In this document: positions 11,048 to 23,210 of the stretch, piece by piece | How positions within the stretch are numbered: the stretch's first letter is position 1 | How the letters are laid out: each line of letters starts with the position of its first letter | Assembly (NCBI RefSeq): GCF_002575655.3 | Contig: NC_053039.3 | Location: 372,101,633-372,165,632, forward strand | Direction: 5' to 3' | DNA: 64,000 nucleotides | From: Aegilops tauschii subsp. strangulata | Taxonomy: Eukaryota > Streptophyta > Magnoliopsida > Poales > Poaceae | Position numbers and translations under genes: made by a program | Notes under the pieces: generated by a model | What the model was told of the DNA's origin: nothing | Seen by the model: only the letters and a program-made list of their open reading frames with translations | Database searches by the model: none

Positions 11048-12129
11048 CTATGCCCATGGATCAAAGTGGTCCTCTCCAGTGTACTGAGGAGGATCCTCGG
11101 GGTGCCATTGGTTGGCAATCTCCTCTGGATCCCACTGATAAACAGACTGCCGATAAGGGTCAGGAGATGGCTCAGGCTCAGGCTCTGGGGATCGTGTCCG
11201 CTCCCAATATGCATAAATGTCGTCGGGCAGGATGATGTACGTGCCTGAATAAATATTAAACAAAGAAGGTGCAGGCAGGGTAATAATCTAACAAGTCTTT
11301 TCACCGAATACCAGGTTATAAACGAGTCTCTTCTCCTTATCATCACAAATAAAATCATGTGCTACCATACTTTTATAGTCTAAGAAAATAGGGGCAACAA
11401 CTTTTCTTCTTTCTCATAGTGTCTAATAGGTATCTCAAAATATTTAGCAAGACGCGAAGCAAAGATACCTCCAAAAATGGGGCCCTTTGTACGGTTTAGA
11501 CTCAACCGTTTAGCAACCATAGCACCTAAACTGAAAGTTCTGTCACGGAATAAAGCATGGCGCAAAATGGCGAGGTCAGGAGCACTGAGACCCCCACTGT
11601 TCCCGCGGCCAATTAAACATCTACTAGCAAATATTGCATAGTAACATAGAACAGGGAAATGTATGCTAGTAGTTCTTGCTTCTGACACTTTTCTCGTTTC
11701 CCCTACATCAATCATATCAATAAATCCTGCCACATCCCTAGGATGTGGTTCCTCGACGCTGCCCTCAAAAGGTAACTTGCAAACCGCACAAAAATCATAA
11801 AGGGACATCTCCCTATACTCATCATATAAATAAAAATCCACCGAAGGTGGTGATCTCCTAGCATGGAAGTGAAAATTTTGCACAAAAATATTAGTGAGGA
11901 GGAGATACTGTTCGAGCTGGTCGTGGAGGAAGTCGATGAGGCCCGCATTCTCAGCCAAATAATAAAAATCATCATGAATCATGGCTGCTCTCAAGAACTC
12001 ATCACAAGGCCATTCACACGGACGAACTTCCGCGGTGCGAGGGAGATTATATTTGGGCTTCTTATTCTCTTCACTTTTCTTATCCTTCGAGTTTTGGCTC
12101 GAAGAGCCCCTCAATAATCTCTTCATCAT
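11048..12129 (-). pseudogene. Accessory ORF of Athila-type element, broken
   Basis: A 249-codon frame (12129-11380) starting MMKRLLRGSSSQ, then the same protein family resumes in another frame at 11263-11048 with an acidic Pro/Glu-rich tail ending in a stop. The break near 11385 is a frameshift in an A/T run, with further damage before 11263. The N-terminus is basic and Ser/Lys-rich, followed by a predicted helical region with many aromatic residues. No transmembrane segment or signal peptide was seen, so it does not look like an envelope protein even though it occupies the position of env-like ORFs in Athila relatives. Proteins of this type are common in grass Gypsy elements and often labelled putative plant transposon protein. 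Function unknown. Confidence 0.6.
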
Positions 12130-12889
12130 TTTTTGAAAATTTCTGAAATTTTTAGTGACTCAAAATAAAAGTGAACCAAACTCAACAAGATTGATAGCAA
12201 CTACTCCCACAAGTGCCTAGAGACTATATCATGCATTAGAACTACTTGGGGCCAAATAAATTTGACATGCAAGCTCAAGAACAGGGTCACCTAAGCAGCA
12301 AAAAATTGCAATAAATAAAGCACTAGAACAAAAACTAATTGGACCATTGGAGGAGTCACATACCAAAGAACAATCCCCCAAAGCAGTTTTGTGAGAGGTG
12401 CTTTGAACAAGGAGATCGAAAATGGCAGCAAAATGAGCTAGAACTCGTGCTTGAGCTGGTGGGTGGTTTTTTCTGGAGGAAGACGAAGTGTGTGGGTGCA
12501 GGAATAAGTGGAGGGGGCCACGTGGGGCCCACGAGGCAGGGGGCGCGCCCTGCACCCTCGTGGCCAGGTGGTTGCCCCCTCTGGTGTGTTCTCAGTGCCA
12601 ATAATTCTTAAATAATCTAGAAAAAATTATATTTCATTTTCGGGACAATTGGAGAACTTTTATTTTCGGGGTATTTTTTATTGCAAGGATAATTCAGCAA
12701 ACAGACAGAAAATACTATTTTTGCTATATTTAATCTAAATAACAAAAAGTGAAAAGAGGGTACAGAGAGTTGTGCTTTCTAACTTCATCCATCTCATGCT
12801 CATCAAAAGGAATCCACTAACAAGGTTGATCAAGTCTTGTTAACAAAGTCATTCCGAATCGCCTGAAACCAGAGAATTTTCGAATAGCA
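12130..12889 (-). other. Spacer where reverse transcriptase would be expected
   Basis: A 760-bp stretch between the protease end and the accessory ORF. Neither strand shows RT, RNase H or integrase motifs. A GC-rich patch at about 12500-12580 has no recognisable coding content. Confidence 0.55.
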
Positions 12890-15631
12890 CTAGGTTACCT
12901 CAACCGGGATATGCACATCCCCAATGATAAGAATATCATATTTTTTCTTGATAGTTGGAAGAGGAAATTCAAAACCTCCAATAATAATCAATGGAATTTT
13001 TCCAATAGAATTGATACTGTGGACTTGAGGTTGTTTCCTCGGAAAGTGTACCGTATGCTCATTGCCATTAACATGAAAAGTGACATTGCCTTTGTTGCAA
13101 TCAATAACAGCCCCTGTAGTATTCAAAAAGGGTCTACCAAGGATAATCGACATACTATCGTCCTCAGGAATATCAAGAATAACAAAGTCCGTTAAAATAG
13201 TAACGTTTGCAACCACAACAGGCACATCCTCACAAATACCGATAGGTATAGCAGTTGATTTATCAGCCATTGGCAAAGATATTTCAGTAGGTGTCAACTT
13301 ATTCAAATCAAGTCTACGATATAAAGAGAGAGGCATAACACTAACACCGGCTCCAAGATCACACAAAGCAGTTTTAACATAGTTTCTTTTAATGGAGCAT
13401 GGTATAGTTGGTACTCCTGGATCTCCAAGTTTCTTTGGTATTCCACCCTTAAAAGTATAATTAGCAAGCATGGTGGAAATTTCAGCTTCCGGTATCTTTC
13501 TTTTATTTGTAACAATATCTTTCATATATTTAGCATAAGGATTCATTTTCAGCATATCAGTCAAACGCATACGCAAAAAGATAGGTCTAATCATTTCAGC
13601 AAAGCGCTCAAAATCCTCATCATCCTTTTTCTTGGATGGTTTAGGAGGAAAGGGCATGGGTTTCTGAACCCATGGTTCTCTTTCTTTACCGTGCTTCCTA
13701 GCAACGAAGTCTCTCTTATCATAACGTTGATTCTTTGTTTGTGGGTTATTAAGATCAATAGCAGGTTCAATCTCTACATCATTGTTATTGCTAGATTGAG
13801 CATCAACATGAACAACATTATTAACATTATCACTAGGTTCATGTTCATCACCAGATTGTGTTTCAGCATCAGAAATAGAAATATCATTGGGATTCTTAGG
13901 TGTGTCTACAACAGGTTCACTAGAAGCATGCAAAGTCCTATCATTTTTCTTTTTCTTCTTCTTAGAAGGACTAGGTGCATCAACATTGGTTCTCTGAGAA
14001 TCTTGTTCAATTCTCTTAGGGCGGCCCTCAGGATACAAAGGTTCCTGAGTCATTTTACCCCCTCTAGTCATAACTCTAACAACATTATCATTCTTCTTAT
14101 TATTTAATTCATTGAGCAAATCATTTTGAGCTTTAAGCACTTGTTCTACTTGAGTGGTTACCATAGAGGCATGTTTACTAATGAGTTTAAGTTCACCTTT
14201 AACTCTAGACATATAATCACTCAAGTGTTCAATCATATAAGCATTACGTTGCAATTTTCTACCAACATAAGCATTGAAGTTTTCTTGTTTAACAATAAAA
14301 ATATCAAACTCATCTAAGCATTGGCTAGCAGACTTATAATAAGGAATGTCACCTTCATCAAATCTATAGAGAGAATTTACCTTTACTACCTATGTCGGGT
14401 TATCAAGACCATGTATTTCTTCAATAGGTGGTAAATTCTAAACATCTTCAGCTTTAATACCCTTTTCTTTCATAGATTTCTTTGCCTCTTGCATATCTTC
14501 AGGATTGAGAAATAGAATACCCCTTTTCTTCGGAGTTGGCTTAGGAGTTGGTTCAGGAAGTGTCCAATTATTTTCATTAGTCAACATATTATTCAATAGC
14601 AATTCAGCTTGATCAACTGTTCTTTCCCTAAAAACACAACCAGCACAACTATCCAGGTGGTCTCTGGAAGCATCGGTTAGTCCATTATAAAAGATATCAA
14701 GTATTTCATTTTTCTTGAGAGGATGATCAGGCAAAGCATTAAGTAATTGGAGAAGCTTCTCCCAAGCTTGTGGGAGACTCTCTTATTCAACTTGCACAAA
14801 ATTATATATTTCCCTTAAAGCATCTTGTTTCTTATGAGCGGGGAAATATTTAGCAGAGAAGTAATAAATCATATCCTGGGGACTACGCACACAACCAGGA
14901 TCAAGAGAATTAAACCATGTTTTTAGCATCACCCTTTAATGAGAACGGAAATAATTTAAGGATATAGTAGTAACGAGTTTTCTCATCATTAGTGAATAGG
15001 GTCGCTATATCATTTAATTTAGTAAGATGTGCCGCAACAGTGTCAGATTCATAGCCATAAAAAGGATCAGATTCAACCAAAGTAATTATCTCAGGATCGA
15101 CAGAGAAATCATAATCCTTATCGGAAATACAGATAGGTGAAGTAGCAAAAGTAGGGTCATATTTCATTCTAGCATTCAAAGATTTTTCTTTCATCTTAGC
15201 TAATAATTTCTTAAGATCATATCTATCATTGCAAGCCAAAAAGTCTCTAGCAGTTTCTTCATCCATAACATAACCCTCAGGCACAACATGCAATTCATAT
15301 CTAGGGGGAGAATCTTCATCATCAATTTCATCAATATTATCAATGTCAATAATTTCATTCTCTCTAGCCCTAGCAAGTTGTTCATCAAGAAATTACCTAG
15401 TTGCACAATTTTATCAAGCATAGAAGTAGTTTCATCAAAAGTATCATGCATAGCAGAAGTGGCATCATCAATAACATGCGACATATCAGAATTAATGGCA
15501 GAAGCAGGTTTAGGTGTCGCAAGTTTACTCAAAACAGAAGGAGAATCAAGTGCAGAGCTAGATGGCAGTTCCTTACCTCCCCTCGTAGTTGAGGGATAAA
15601 TTTTGGTTTTCTCGTCTTTCAAGTTCCTCAT
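12890..15631 (-). pseudogene. Gag-protease of Athila-type element, frameshifted
   Basis: Fragments in order on the minus strand: 15631-15200 (N-terminus, MRNLKDEKTK), 15293-14910 and 14734-14438 (Gag core, with CNDRYDLKKLL and an LPDHPLKKNEI region), and 14254-12890 (454 codons, Gag C-terminus plus retropepsin). The retropepsin active site reads DLGAGVSVMP with Gly instead of Thr/Ser after Asp-Leu, and IILGRPFL follows near the end. Defects seen: a one-base deletion near 15384-15386, and an in-frame TAA near 14785 among others. The 12890 end is an ordinary stop with no RT behind it. Low-complexity Asn/Asp- and Lys-rich linkers separate Gag and protease. Confidence 0.75.
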
Positions 15632-15680
15632 AGTGATCAGCAGATATAAATCCCAAGTGACTCAAAGAATAGAGCTATGC

Positions 15681-15698
15681 TCCCCGGCAACGACGCCA
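15681..15698 (-). other. Primer-binding site, tRNA-Asp type
   Basis: On the minus strand TGGCGTCGTTGCCGGGGA, one base from the Athila-type tRNA-Asp site as I recall it. It lies 11 bp inside the LTR boundary at 15710. Confidence 0.75.
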
Positions 15699-15709
15699 GA
15701 AAATAGTCT

Positions 15710-17107
15710 TGATAACCCACAAGTATAGGGGATCGCTACAGTTTTCAAGGGTAGAGTATTCAACCCAAATTTATTGATTTAACACAAGGGGGGCCAGAGA
15801 ATATTCTCAAGTATTAGCAGTTGAGTTGTCAATTCAACCACACCTGGAAAACTTAATATCTGCAGCAAAGTATTTAGTAGCAAAGTAGTATGGAAGTAAC
15901 GGTAGCAAAAGTAATAGTAGCAGTTCTATAGTAATTGTAATAGTGGCAACGGAAAAGTAACTAAGCAAAGATCAATATGTGAAAAGCTCATAGGCAATGG
16001 ATCAGTGATGGATAATTATGTCGGATGCGACTCCTCATGCAACAGTTATAACATAGGGTGACATAGAACTAGCTCCAGTTCATCAATGTAACGTAGGCAT
16101 GTATTCCGAATATAGTCATACGTGCTTATGAAAAAGAACTTGCATGACACCTTTTGTCCTACCCTCCCATGGCAGCGGGGTCCTATTGGAAACTAAGGGA
16201 TATTAAGGCCTCCTTTTAATAGAGTACCGAACCAAAGCATTAACACTTAGTGAATACATGAACTCCTCAAACTACGGTCATCACCGGGAGTGGTCCCGAT
16301 TATTGTCACTCCGGGGTAATCGGATCATAACACATAGTAGGTGACTATTGACTTGCAAGATAGGATCAAGAACTCACATATATTCATGAAAACATAATAG
16401 GTTCAGATCTGAAATCATGGCACTCGGGCCCTAGTGACAAGCATTAAGCATAGTAAAGTCATAGAAACATCAATCTCAGAACATAATGGATACTAGGGAT
16501 CAAACCCTAACAAAACTAACTCGATTACATGGTAAATCTCATCCAACCCATCACCGTCCAGCAAGCCTACGATGGAATTACTCACGCACGGGGGTGAGCA
16601 TCAGGAAATTGGTGATGGAGGAAGGTTGATGATGACGACAGCGACGGATTCCCCTCTCCGGAGCCCCGAACGGACTCCAGATCAGCCCTCCCAAGAGAGA
16701 TTAGGGCTTGGCGGCGGCTCCGTATCATAAAACGCGATGAATCCTTCTCTCTGATTTTTTTTTCTCCCCGAACGTGAATATATAGAGTTGGAGTTGAGGC
16801 CGGTGAAGCCTCAGGGGGGCCATGAGGCAGGGGCGCACCCAGGGGGTAGGCGCGCCCCCCACCCTCGTGGACAGGGTGTGGGCCCCATGGTCTTGATTCT
16901 TTCGCCAGTATTTTTTATATATTCCAAAAATATTCTCCGTGAAGTTTCAGGTCATTCCGAGAACTTTTATTTCTGCACAAAAATAACACCATGGCAATTC
17001 TGCTGAAAACAGCGTCAGTCCGGGTTAGTTCCATTCAAATCATGCAAATTAGAGTCCAAAACAAGGGCAAAAGTGTTTGGAAAAGTAGATACGATGGAGA
17101 CGTATCA
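15710..17107 (-). repeat. 5' LTR of Athila-type element (1398 bp)
   Basis: On the plus strand it runs from TGATAACCCACAAG to GACGTATCA; on the minus strand it starts TGATACGTCTCC and ends GGGTTATCA. TG...CA ends are present. A TATATA run at about 16780 (minus-strand context) could be the promoter. No second copy is in the window, so age cannot be estimated. Confidence 0.85.
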
Positions 17108-17295
17108 AGCACCTCTACGGCGGAGGCCGCTTTTTGCCTCCTTGCCCTTCTTCTTGGCCTTCTTTTCCGACGCCTGATATGGCACCGGAACCAGCATCCT
17201 CGTTAACAGAGGAATGGCTGGGTCTTCGGGCAGCGAAGCCAGATAGTGAATCCGATCCGCCTTCTTCGTCCAACCCTTTGAGAGGCATGGAAAGC

Positions 17296-18218
17296 TTAAG
17301 CATACCCCTTGGATTTGCAAGTAATGAAGTTATCATAAAAACTTACGGGAGACGCCGCGTGAGTCCGGTCGAGGCCGAGGTCATCGGTCGTTTTCGGCCA
17401 CGTCTTTTGGGCCTTGAACAGAAGCTTCCACATGTCTTCGTGCTTCATGCCAAAGAACCGGTGCAGGGTCCGGGGACCGGCCGGGTCGAACTCCCACATG
17501 TACTGAGTCCGGCTTTGGCACGGGAGAATCCGGCGAAAGAGCATTACCTGGATCACGCTGGCCAGGCTGGTATTCTTGGCTACCATACTCTTGATGCGAT
17601 TCTGCAGTGTCGTCACCTCGTCGGATGACGCCCAGTCCAGGCCCTTGTTGAGCCGGGATGTCAGCCGCAGTGGAGGCCCGGACTTGAACTCGGGAGCGGC
17701 AGCCCATGTGTTGTCACGAGGTTCCGTGACGTAGAACCACTCGTGCTGCCATCCCTTCACCGTCTCCACGAAGGTGCCTTTGGGCCAGGTGATGTTGGGG
17801 AGCTTGCTCACCATGGCGCTGCCGCACTCCGCGTGTTGACCATATCCACCACTTCTGGCTTCACATTGAAGACCTTGAGCCATAGGACGAAGTGGGAAGG
17901 GATGCGGAGGAATGCCTCATATACGACGATGAACGCCGAAATATTGAGGAAGGAATTCGGGGCTAGATCATGGAAATCTAGCCCGTAGTAAAACATAAGG
18001 CTGCAGACGAAAGGATGAAGGAGAAACCCTAGTCCACGGAGGAAATGAGGGATGGACACTACCCTCTCGTTGGGCTCCGGAGTAGGGACGATCTGCCTCT
18101 TGGCCGGAAGTCGGTGGGCGATTTCCTTGGCTAAATACCCCGCTTCCTGGAGCTCCTTGATGTTCTCCTCCGTAACGGAGGAAGCCATCCACTTACCCTG
18201 CGCTCTAGATCCGGACAT
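17296..18218 (-). pseudogene. Antisense ORF of Tat-type element (Transposase_28-like), frameshifted
   Basis: Starts at ATG 18218 (MSGSRAQGKW). The first part reads to about 17850; a frameshift there moves the frame to 17883-17296. The conserved core includes HFLRGLGF, LMFYYGLDFHDLAPN and WLKVFNVKP, typical of the putative gypsy-type transposon domain found antisense in grass Tat elements. After SPV the frame meets a GTAAGT donor on the minus strand (near 17343), matching the donor in the homologous gene at 59004, so the real exon probably ends there. It is about 60% similar by eye to 59874-58948. The role is unknown; it lies opposite in orientation to the element's own LTR promoter. Confidence 0.65.
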
Positions 18219-18765
18219 GGCTAGAGTGTTTTTTGGGGACGGAAAGGATTGAAGCTTGGGCACTGGAGCACGAGGGCGGATGGGCTGAGGAAGAAGAAGG
18301 CGTGGGGTGAAAAAGTGGATTCTTATCCCCTTATAAAGGCAGTAAATATAGAACGTCCACCCCACGAGCATTAAAACTCGCCTATTCCCAAGGGGTCGTG
18401 CGAACGGCACGGTTGGATTACCCAAATCTGTATTAATGAGAATCCTGCAATGAGGGGACACGATCTCTGCCTTGAGAAGATGTGTCAGTAGAAGTTGTGT
18501 ATTGAAACGCAAGGCGGGAGGCCCAAAAAACGGTTCGAGATGATAACAGAGCCAAACGTGGCGTTCCGCTGGAAAAGGCCGTCGATGGATATATTCTAAG
18601 TATTATGCTTTTATGGTTGGAAGGTTAACCTGTTGTACAGAGCCAGATATAGATCTCTTGTTCAGAGAGCTGCTTTGAAGTGTTCGGAGGAGGAACCCGC
18701 CTTGCAATGCCGAAGACAATTTGCGCGCCGAATACATCGTCATTGAAGCCAGGTTCAGGGGCTAC

Positions 18766-19237
18766 TGAGGGAGTCCTGGATTACGGGGTCCGCGGGCGTC
18801 CGGGCTATGCGACATGGGCCGAACTAATGGGTCGTGAAGATGCAAGATAGAAGGCTCTCTCCCGTGTCCGGATAGGACTCTCCTTGGCGTGGAAGGCAAG
18901 CTTGGCGTGCGGATATGAAGATTCCTTTCTCTATAAACCGACTCTGTACAACCCTAGCCCCCTTCGGTGTCTATATAAACCGGAGGGTTTAGTCCGTAGA
19001 GGCAATCATAACCATACATGCTAGACATCTAGGGTTTAGCCACTACGATCTCGAGGTAGATCAACTCTTGTAACCCCTATACTCATCAAAGTCAATCAAG
19101 CAGGAAGTAGGGTATTACCTCCATTGAGAGGGCCCGAACCTGGGTAAACATTGTGTCCCCCGCCTCCTGTTACCTTCGATCCTTAGACGCACAGTTCGAG
19201 ACCCCCTACCCGAGATCTGCCGGTTTTGACACCAGCA
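18766..19237 (+). repeat. 3' LTR of Fatima-like element
   Basis: Starts TGAGGGAGTCCTGG and ends TTTTGACACCAGCA, where other copies end ACACCGACA. It contains the TATATAAACCGGAGGG promoter-like block at about 18973. It is preceded by the same GTTCAGGGGCTAC context as the 3' LTR at 60418. Confidence 0.85.
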
Positions 19238-20605
19238 CCCCTCCCACATATATAAAGGAGGGGGAAGAGGAGGCCGGCTCTGGAGGGGGCGCGCCAAGGG
19301 GGGAGTCCTACTTGGACTCCCGATCCAAGTAGGATTCGCCCCCCCCCCCCTTCCTATTCCAACTAGGAGAAGGAGGGAAGGAGGAAGAGGGGAGAAGGAA
19401 GGAGGGGGCGACGTCCCCTCCTAGTCCAATTCGTATCAGCCCAGGGGGGGCGCACGTCCACCCCTTGAGGCCCTTCTCTCCTTTCCCCTAAAGCCCATTA
19501 AGGCCTATTACTCTCCCGGGGGTTCCGGTAACCTCCCGGTACTCCGAAAAATACCCGAAACACATCGGAACCATTCAGGTGTCCAAATATAACCTTCCAA
19601 TATATCGATCTTTACCTCTCGACCATTTAGAGACTCCACATCATGTCCGTGATCTCATCCGGGACTCCGAACAAACTTCGGTCATCAAATCACATTACTC
19701 ATAATACAAATCGTCATCGAACGTTAAGCGTGCGGACCCTATGGGTTCAAGAACTATGTAGACATGACTGAGACACATCTCCGGTTAATAACTAATAGCG
19801 GAACCTGGATGCTCATATTGGTTGTTAATAACTAATAGCGGAACATGGATGCTCATATTGGCTCCTAAATATTCTACGAAGATCTTTATCGGTCAAACCG
19901 CATAACAACATACGTTGTTCCCTTTGTCATCGGTATGTTACTTGCCTGAGATTTGATTGTCGGTATCATCATACCTAGTTCAATCTTGTTACCGGCAAGT
20001 CTCTTTACTCGTTCCGTAATGCATCATCCCGTAATTAACTCATTAGTCACATTGCTTTCAAGGCTTATAGTGATGTGCATTACCGAGAGGGGCCAGAGAT
20101 ACCTCTCCGATACACGGAGTGACAAATCCTAATCTCGATCTATGCCAACTTAACAAACACCATCGGAGACACCTGTAGAGCATCTTTATAATCACCCAGT
20201 TACGTTGTGACATTTGATAGCACACAAAGTGTTCCTCCGGTATTCGGGAGTTGCATAATCTCATAGTCAGAGGAACATGTATAAGTCATGAAGAAAGCAA
20301 TAGCAATAAAACTAAACGATCATTACGCTAAGCTAACGGATGGGTCTTGTCCATCACATCATTCTCTAATGATGCGGTCCCGTTCATCAAATGACAACAC
20401 ATGTCCATGGCTAGGAAACCTAACCATCTTTGATTAACGAGCTAGTCAAGTAGCGGCATACTAGGGACACTTTGTTTGTCTATGTATTCACACATGTACT
20501 AAGTTTTCGGTTAATACAATTCTAGCATGAATAATAAACATTTATCATGATATAAGGAAATATAAATAACAACTTTATTATTGCCTCTAGGGCATATTTC
20601 CTTCA
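19238..20605 (-). repeat. Angela/BARE-type Copia LTR, truncated
   Basis: The plus strand ends GGGCATATTTCCTTCA, the reverse complement of an Angela LTR start. It is collinear with 44870-46184 and lacks the LTR's other end. It begins inside the TATA region exactly at the end of the Fatima-like LTR, so the missing part is presumably beyond that insertion. It contains a 40-bp tandem duplication (19784-19863). There is no polypurine tract next to 20605, so it is a solo or partial LTR. Confidence 0.85.
19784..19863. repeat. 40-bp tandem duplication in Angela LTR
   Basis: Two copies of a unit starting GTTAATAACTAATAGCGG (19784-19823 and 19824-19863), differing at a few bases. The other Angela LTRs in the window have one copy here. 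Confidence 0.85.
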
Positions 20606-21254
20606 CCGCCCGCCCGAGCGGTACTACAGTTGCGGGGCGGGCTAGGGGGTTATGTCGGGGAAGGGGGAGTTTCCTTCTCCCCCACACCCATTCGCACAAC
20701 CCACTCGTCCTCTTTGTTTCGCCAGGGCCGAACTCGCCACGGGAAGGCGCCGGTGGGCCGCCGTCTCCAGGCCGTCCCTCTCACTTCCTTCGGTGGAATC
20801 GATCCCCACCCCGTTCTCTTGCCATGGATGTCGGTATTGCCCCCGTTCATCTTCTCTTTGTGTCTAGGTTTCAGATCGAGTGTTTTGGGGCAATAGTTGT
20901 TGCATTTCTTGATTTTTGGCTAAATCAAGGCTTGAGTACGTCGGAGAAGGCGTCTAGACTAGTTAGATTGATGTTTGGTAGGATAAATTTTGAATTTGGC
21001 ATCCCGACAGTACCGGCTTTGGCCGCGGCACTAAGGAACCGCCGCCACTCCCGCCTAGAGTGGTACTGCCGCTCTCTTTGAGCGGTACTACCGCTTGAGG
21101 GCTATAAGCGGTACTACCGCTGCCCTGTCGCGGTACTTCCGCTGGATGCCAACTTCCTCTTTTTCTTACCAAACCTTGATCGTTGTTGCCTTGTTTTGGT
21201 GGCTTATGCTTGTTCTTTCGTGTTGTTTCTTGTGTCTGTGTGTTTGGCTCCAGG

Positions 21255-22614
21255 TGATAGCCCTTCTGAGCAACATGCCCGTCGTGTCAACCCCGGGCGT
21301 TCCACTTGCAAGCGCTATCGCACCCCTAAAACAGCGGCTGCTTCTTCAAGTGTTCCTCCTTCAAGTGCTCCGCCATCTTCATCCAAGAGCACTGCGAAGA
21401 AGCCCAAGCCGAAGCCCAAGTCCGTGACTGAGATGAATGCCAAGGAGTTCTGGGAGAAGCGTCGGCGCAATCCTTATGAGCAAGATCAAGAGTCCAATCT
21501 TGTCAACTGTCCTTTCTGGAACCATTTTCAGTGGGCAATCTACTTTGATGTGATCAAAGCAAAGAAGAATCTCTATGTTGATGTTCGCACCATCGATACT
21601 GACTATATGGAGAAGGATCCTGCCTACTTTGGCGAATCCCTACAGATGTGTACTCAGCTGAACATTCTCAGGATCATGCAGTCTAACAAGGACTTTGATG
21701 CAGATTTGGTGGCTCAGTTTTATGCCACGGTTCATCTTGGAACGGATGAGGAAAGAACTCTGACTTGGTTGACCAATGGCAAGCTTCTTTCTGTCAAATG
21801 GAAGGCATTCATGGAGTTACTTGGGATTGAAGATCAAGGACTTGAGAATCCAGTCGGTTTTCGCCCTCACCGCAATGCAACTTCCACTCGCAAGAAATCT
21901 CTCTGGTCGTACTGTACTCTGAAGATTCACCCCGAGACTTAGAAGGAGTCCTATGAGCTGCCAGCCTTTTTGGACATACTTCATCGCATCTTCAGAGAGA
22001 CTCTCTTCCCTCGCATTGGGAACTTGGATATGGTTCACTCCTTTCTCGTGGACATGCTTCTTTTCTACCAGCATGAGAAGGAAGAAAACACTGGAGAAAC
22101 ATTGGATATCTCTCATGTCATGTGGTCTGAGCTTGTCACCGCTATCTCTGAGTGCAAGTGCCCTATCTATGCTCCTTTTCTCATGTTCCTTATTGAGAAG
22201 GCTTGGGTGCACACTTATCCTAATGTTGTACTAGAGACTGGTGAGTTGATCCCTCATGAGATCAAGCGGCCGAGGAAGAAGGAGAACTGGGGCACATCAG
22301 TTCCGAGGTCTGGGATTCCTTCTGGAGCTGCTGACGCTGAGGCAAAGGCTGATGCTGATGATGATGATGATTATGAGCCCTTTGGAGCGGAGCCCTCTTA
22401 GGCAAAGAAGCTCAAGCGCAAAATGAAGAAACTCTTCTGCATGGAGTCTCATGGTCAGTACATGGCTCATGTGTCTGAGAAGAAGGCCAGGAGCCGTCAC
22501 AAGGCGCTCACGCGTCAGTTGGGTTCCACAGTCGCCAGGGGTTCTGAGGACAAGATCACGGATGAGGAGGAGTGGGTTCAGCAGCACTGCCCCATGGATA
22601 GACTCAGACTCTGA
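21255..22614 (+). pseudogene. Gag-like or plant-transposon ORF with two in-frame TAG stops
   Basis: A single frame runs from a splice-acceptor-like GTTTGGCTCCAG (ending near 21254) to 22614, interrupted only by TAG at 21940-21942 and at 22399-22401. The N-terminus is Ser/Pro/Lys-rich, then a globular region (CPFWNHFQWAIYFDV, FYATVHLGTDEERTLTW), then a region containing LDILHRIFRETLFPRIGN, an acidic run (ADADDDDDYEPF) and a basic tail. The FYAT...LTWLTNG pattern recalls the putative plant transposon protein family (Transposase_32-like). Both stops could come from CAG codons by C-to-T change. There is no zinc knuckle. The first in-frame ATG is well inside, so the start is uncertain. Confidence 0.6.
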
Positions 22615-23210
22615 GCAGCCCCCTGCCGATGACGGAGGAGCAGACGTTTTCGCGGGAATGTGATGCTAGAGATCTTTAGTTCTGCTATCACCTGTGGCTG
22701 TAGCAGCACTCTTTGCCCTTTTTGGTGTCTCGTTGCCAAAGGGGGAGAGAGTTTAGGGATTTGTCATTGTCGTTGTGAGTGTCTTATTTACCTTGTCTTC
22801 TCTCTCTCGCAAACTCTCTTATTTGCTTTGGTTTGGTTTGTGCTCGTGAGACCTGGTTCCCTATCATATGGTGTGAGACATATGCTACCCTATCTTATAT
22901 TATCTTGTATGTCAAGTACTTTAGTAGTTTGTGAGTTCATGCTTATCTCTTATGTCTACTTTGCTCACTTTCCTCGCTAGTGCATCTTAGCTCTTATTTC
23001 TTATCTTTGATGCAATTGTTGTCAGACTACAAAATATAGGGGGAGTGTTGATCCTAATGTGTGCACTTGCATTCCAAAGGCACCTTTATTTAAGTGCACA
23101 CATCTAGGGGGAGCCCGTCTATATTTTTGTAGTTTTGGTTTTCACCTTATCTCATATCTTTACCTTGTGCAAATCCCGTGTTGTCATCAATCCACCAAAA
23201 AGGGGGAGAT

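Larger units (their letters stand above)
10024..17107 (-). mobile_element. Athila-lineage Gypsy element lacking reverse transcriptase (Sabrina/WHAM-type), partial
   Basis: Reverse-oriented. From right to left: 5' LTR (17107-15710), tRNA-Asp-type primer site, gag-protease frame remnants (15631-12890), a spacer with no RT, RNase H or integrase, an accessory ORF (12129-11048), then 1 kb of internal 3' DNA cut at 10023/10024 by the chromovirus insertion. The rest, with the 3' LTR, must lie left of the window. The primer site and Gag/protease style fit the Athila lineage. Without polymerase genes this copy depends on another element. Its right end (17107/17108) joins the interior of a Tat-type element, so it is itself nested. 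The family name is from memory. Confidence 0.78.
17108..19237 (+). mobile_element. Tat-lineage Gypsy element (Fatima-like), right part
   Basis: Holds the antisense-gene region and 3' LTR of the same family seen at 51372-64000. The left part is displaced beyond the Athila-type insertion. Region 18219-18765 between the antisense start and the LTR is non-coding. It ends at 19237, where an Angela LTR begins mid-sequence, so this element interrupted that LTR. Confidence 0.75.

Noticed and set aside
11048..12129. Accessory ORF as an envelope gene
   Set aside because: No signal peptide, transmembrane helix or furin-like site; only its position resembles env-like ORFs.
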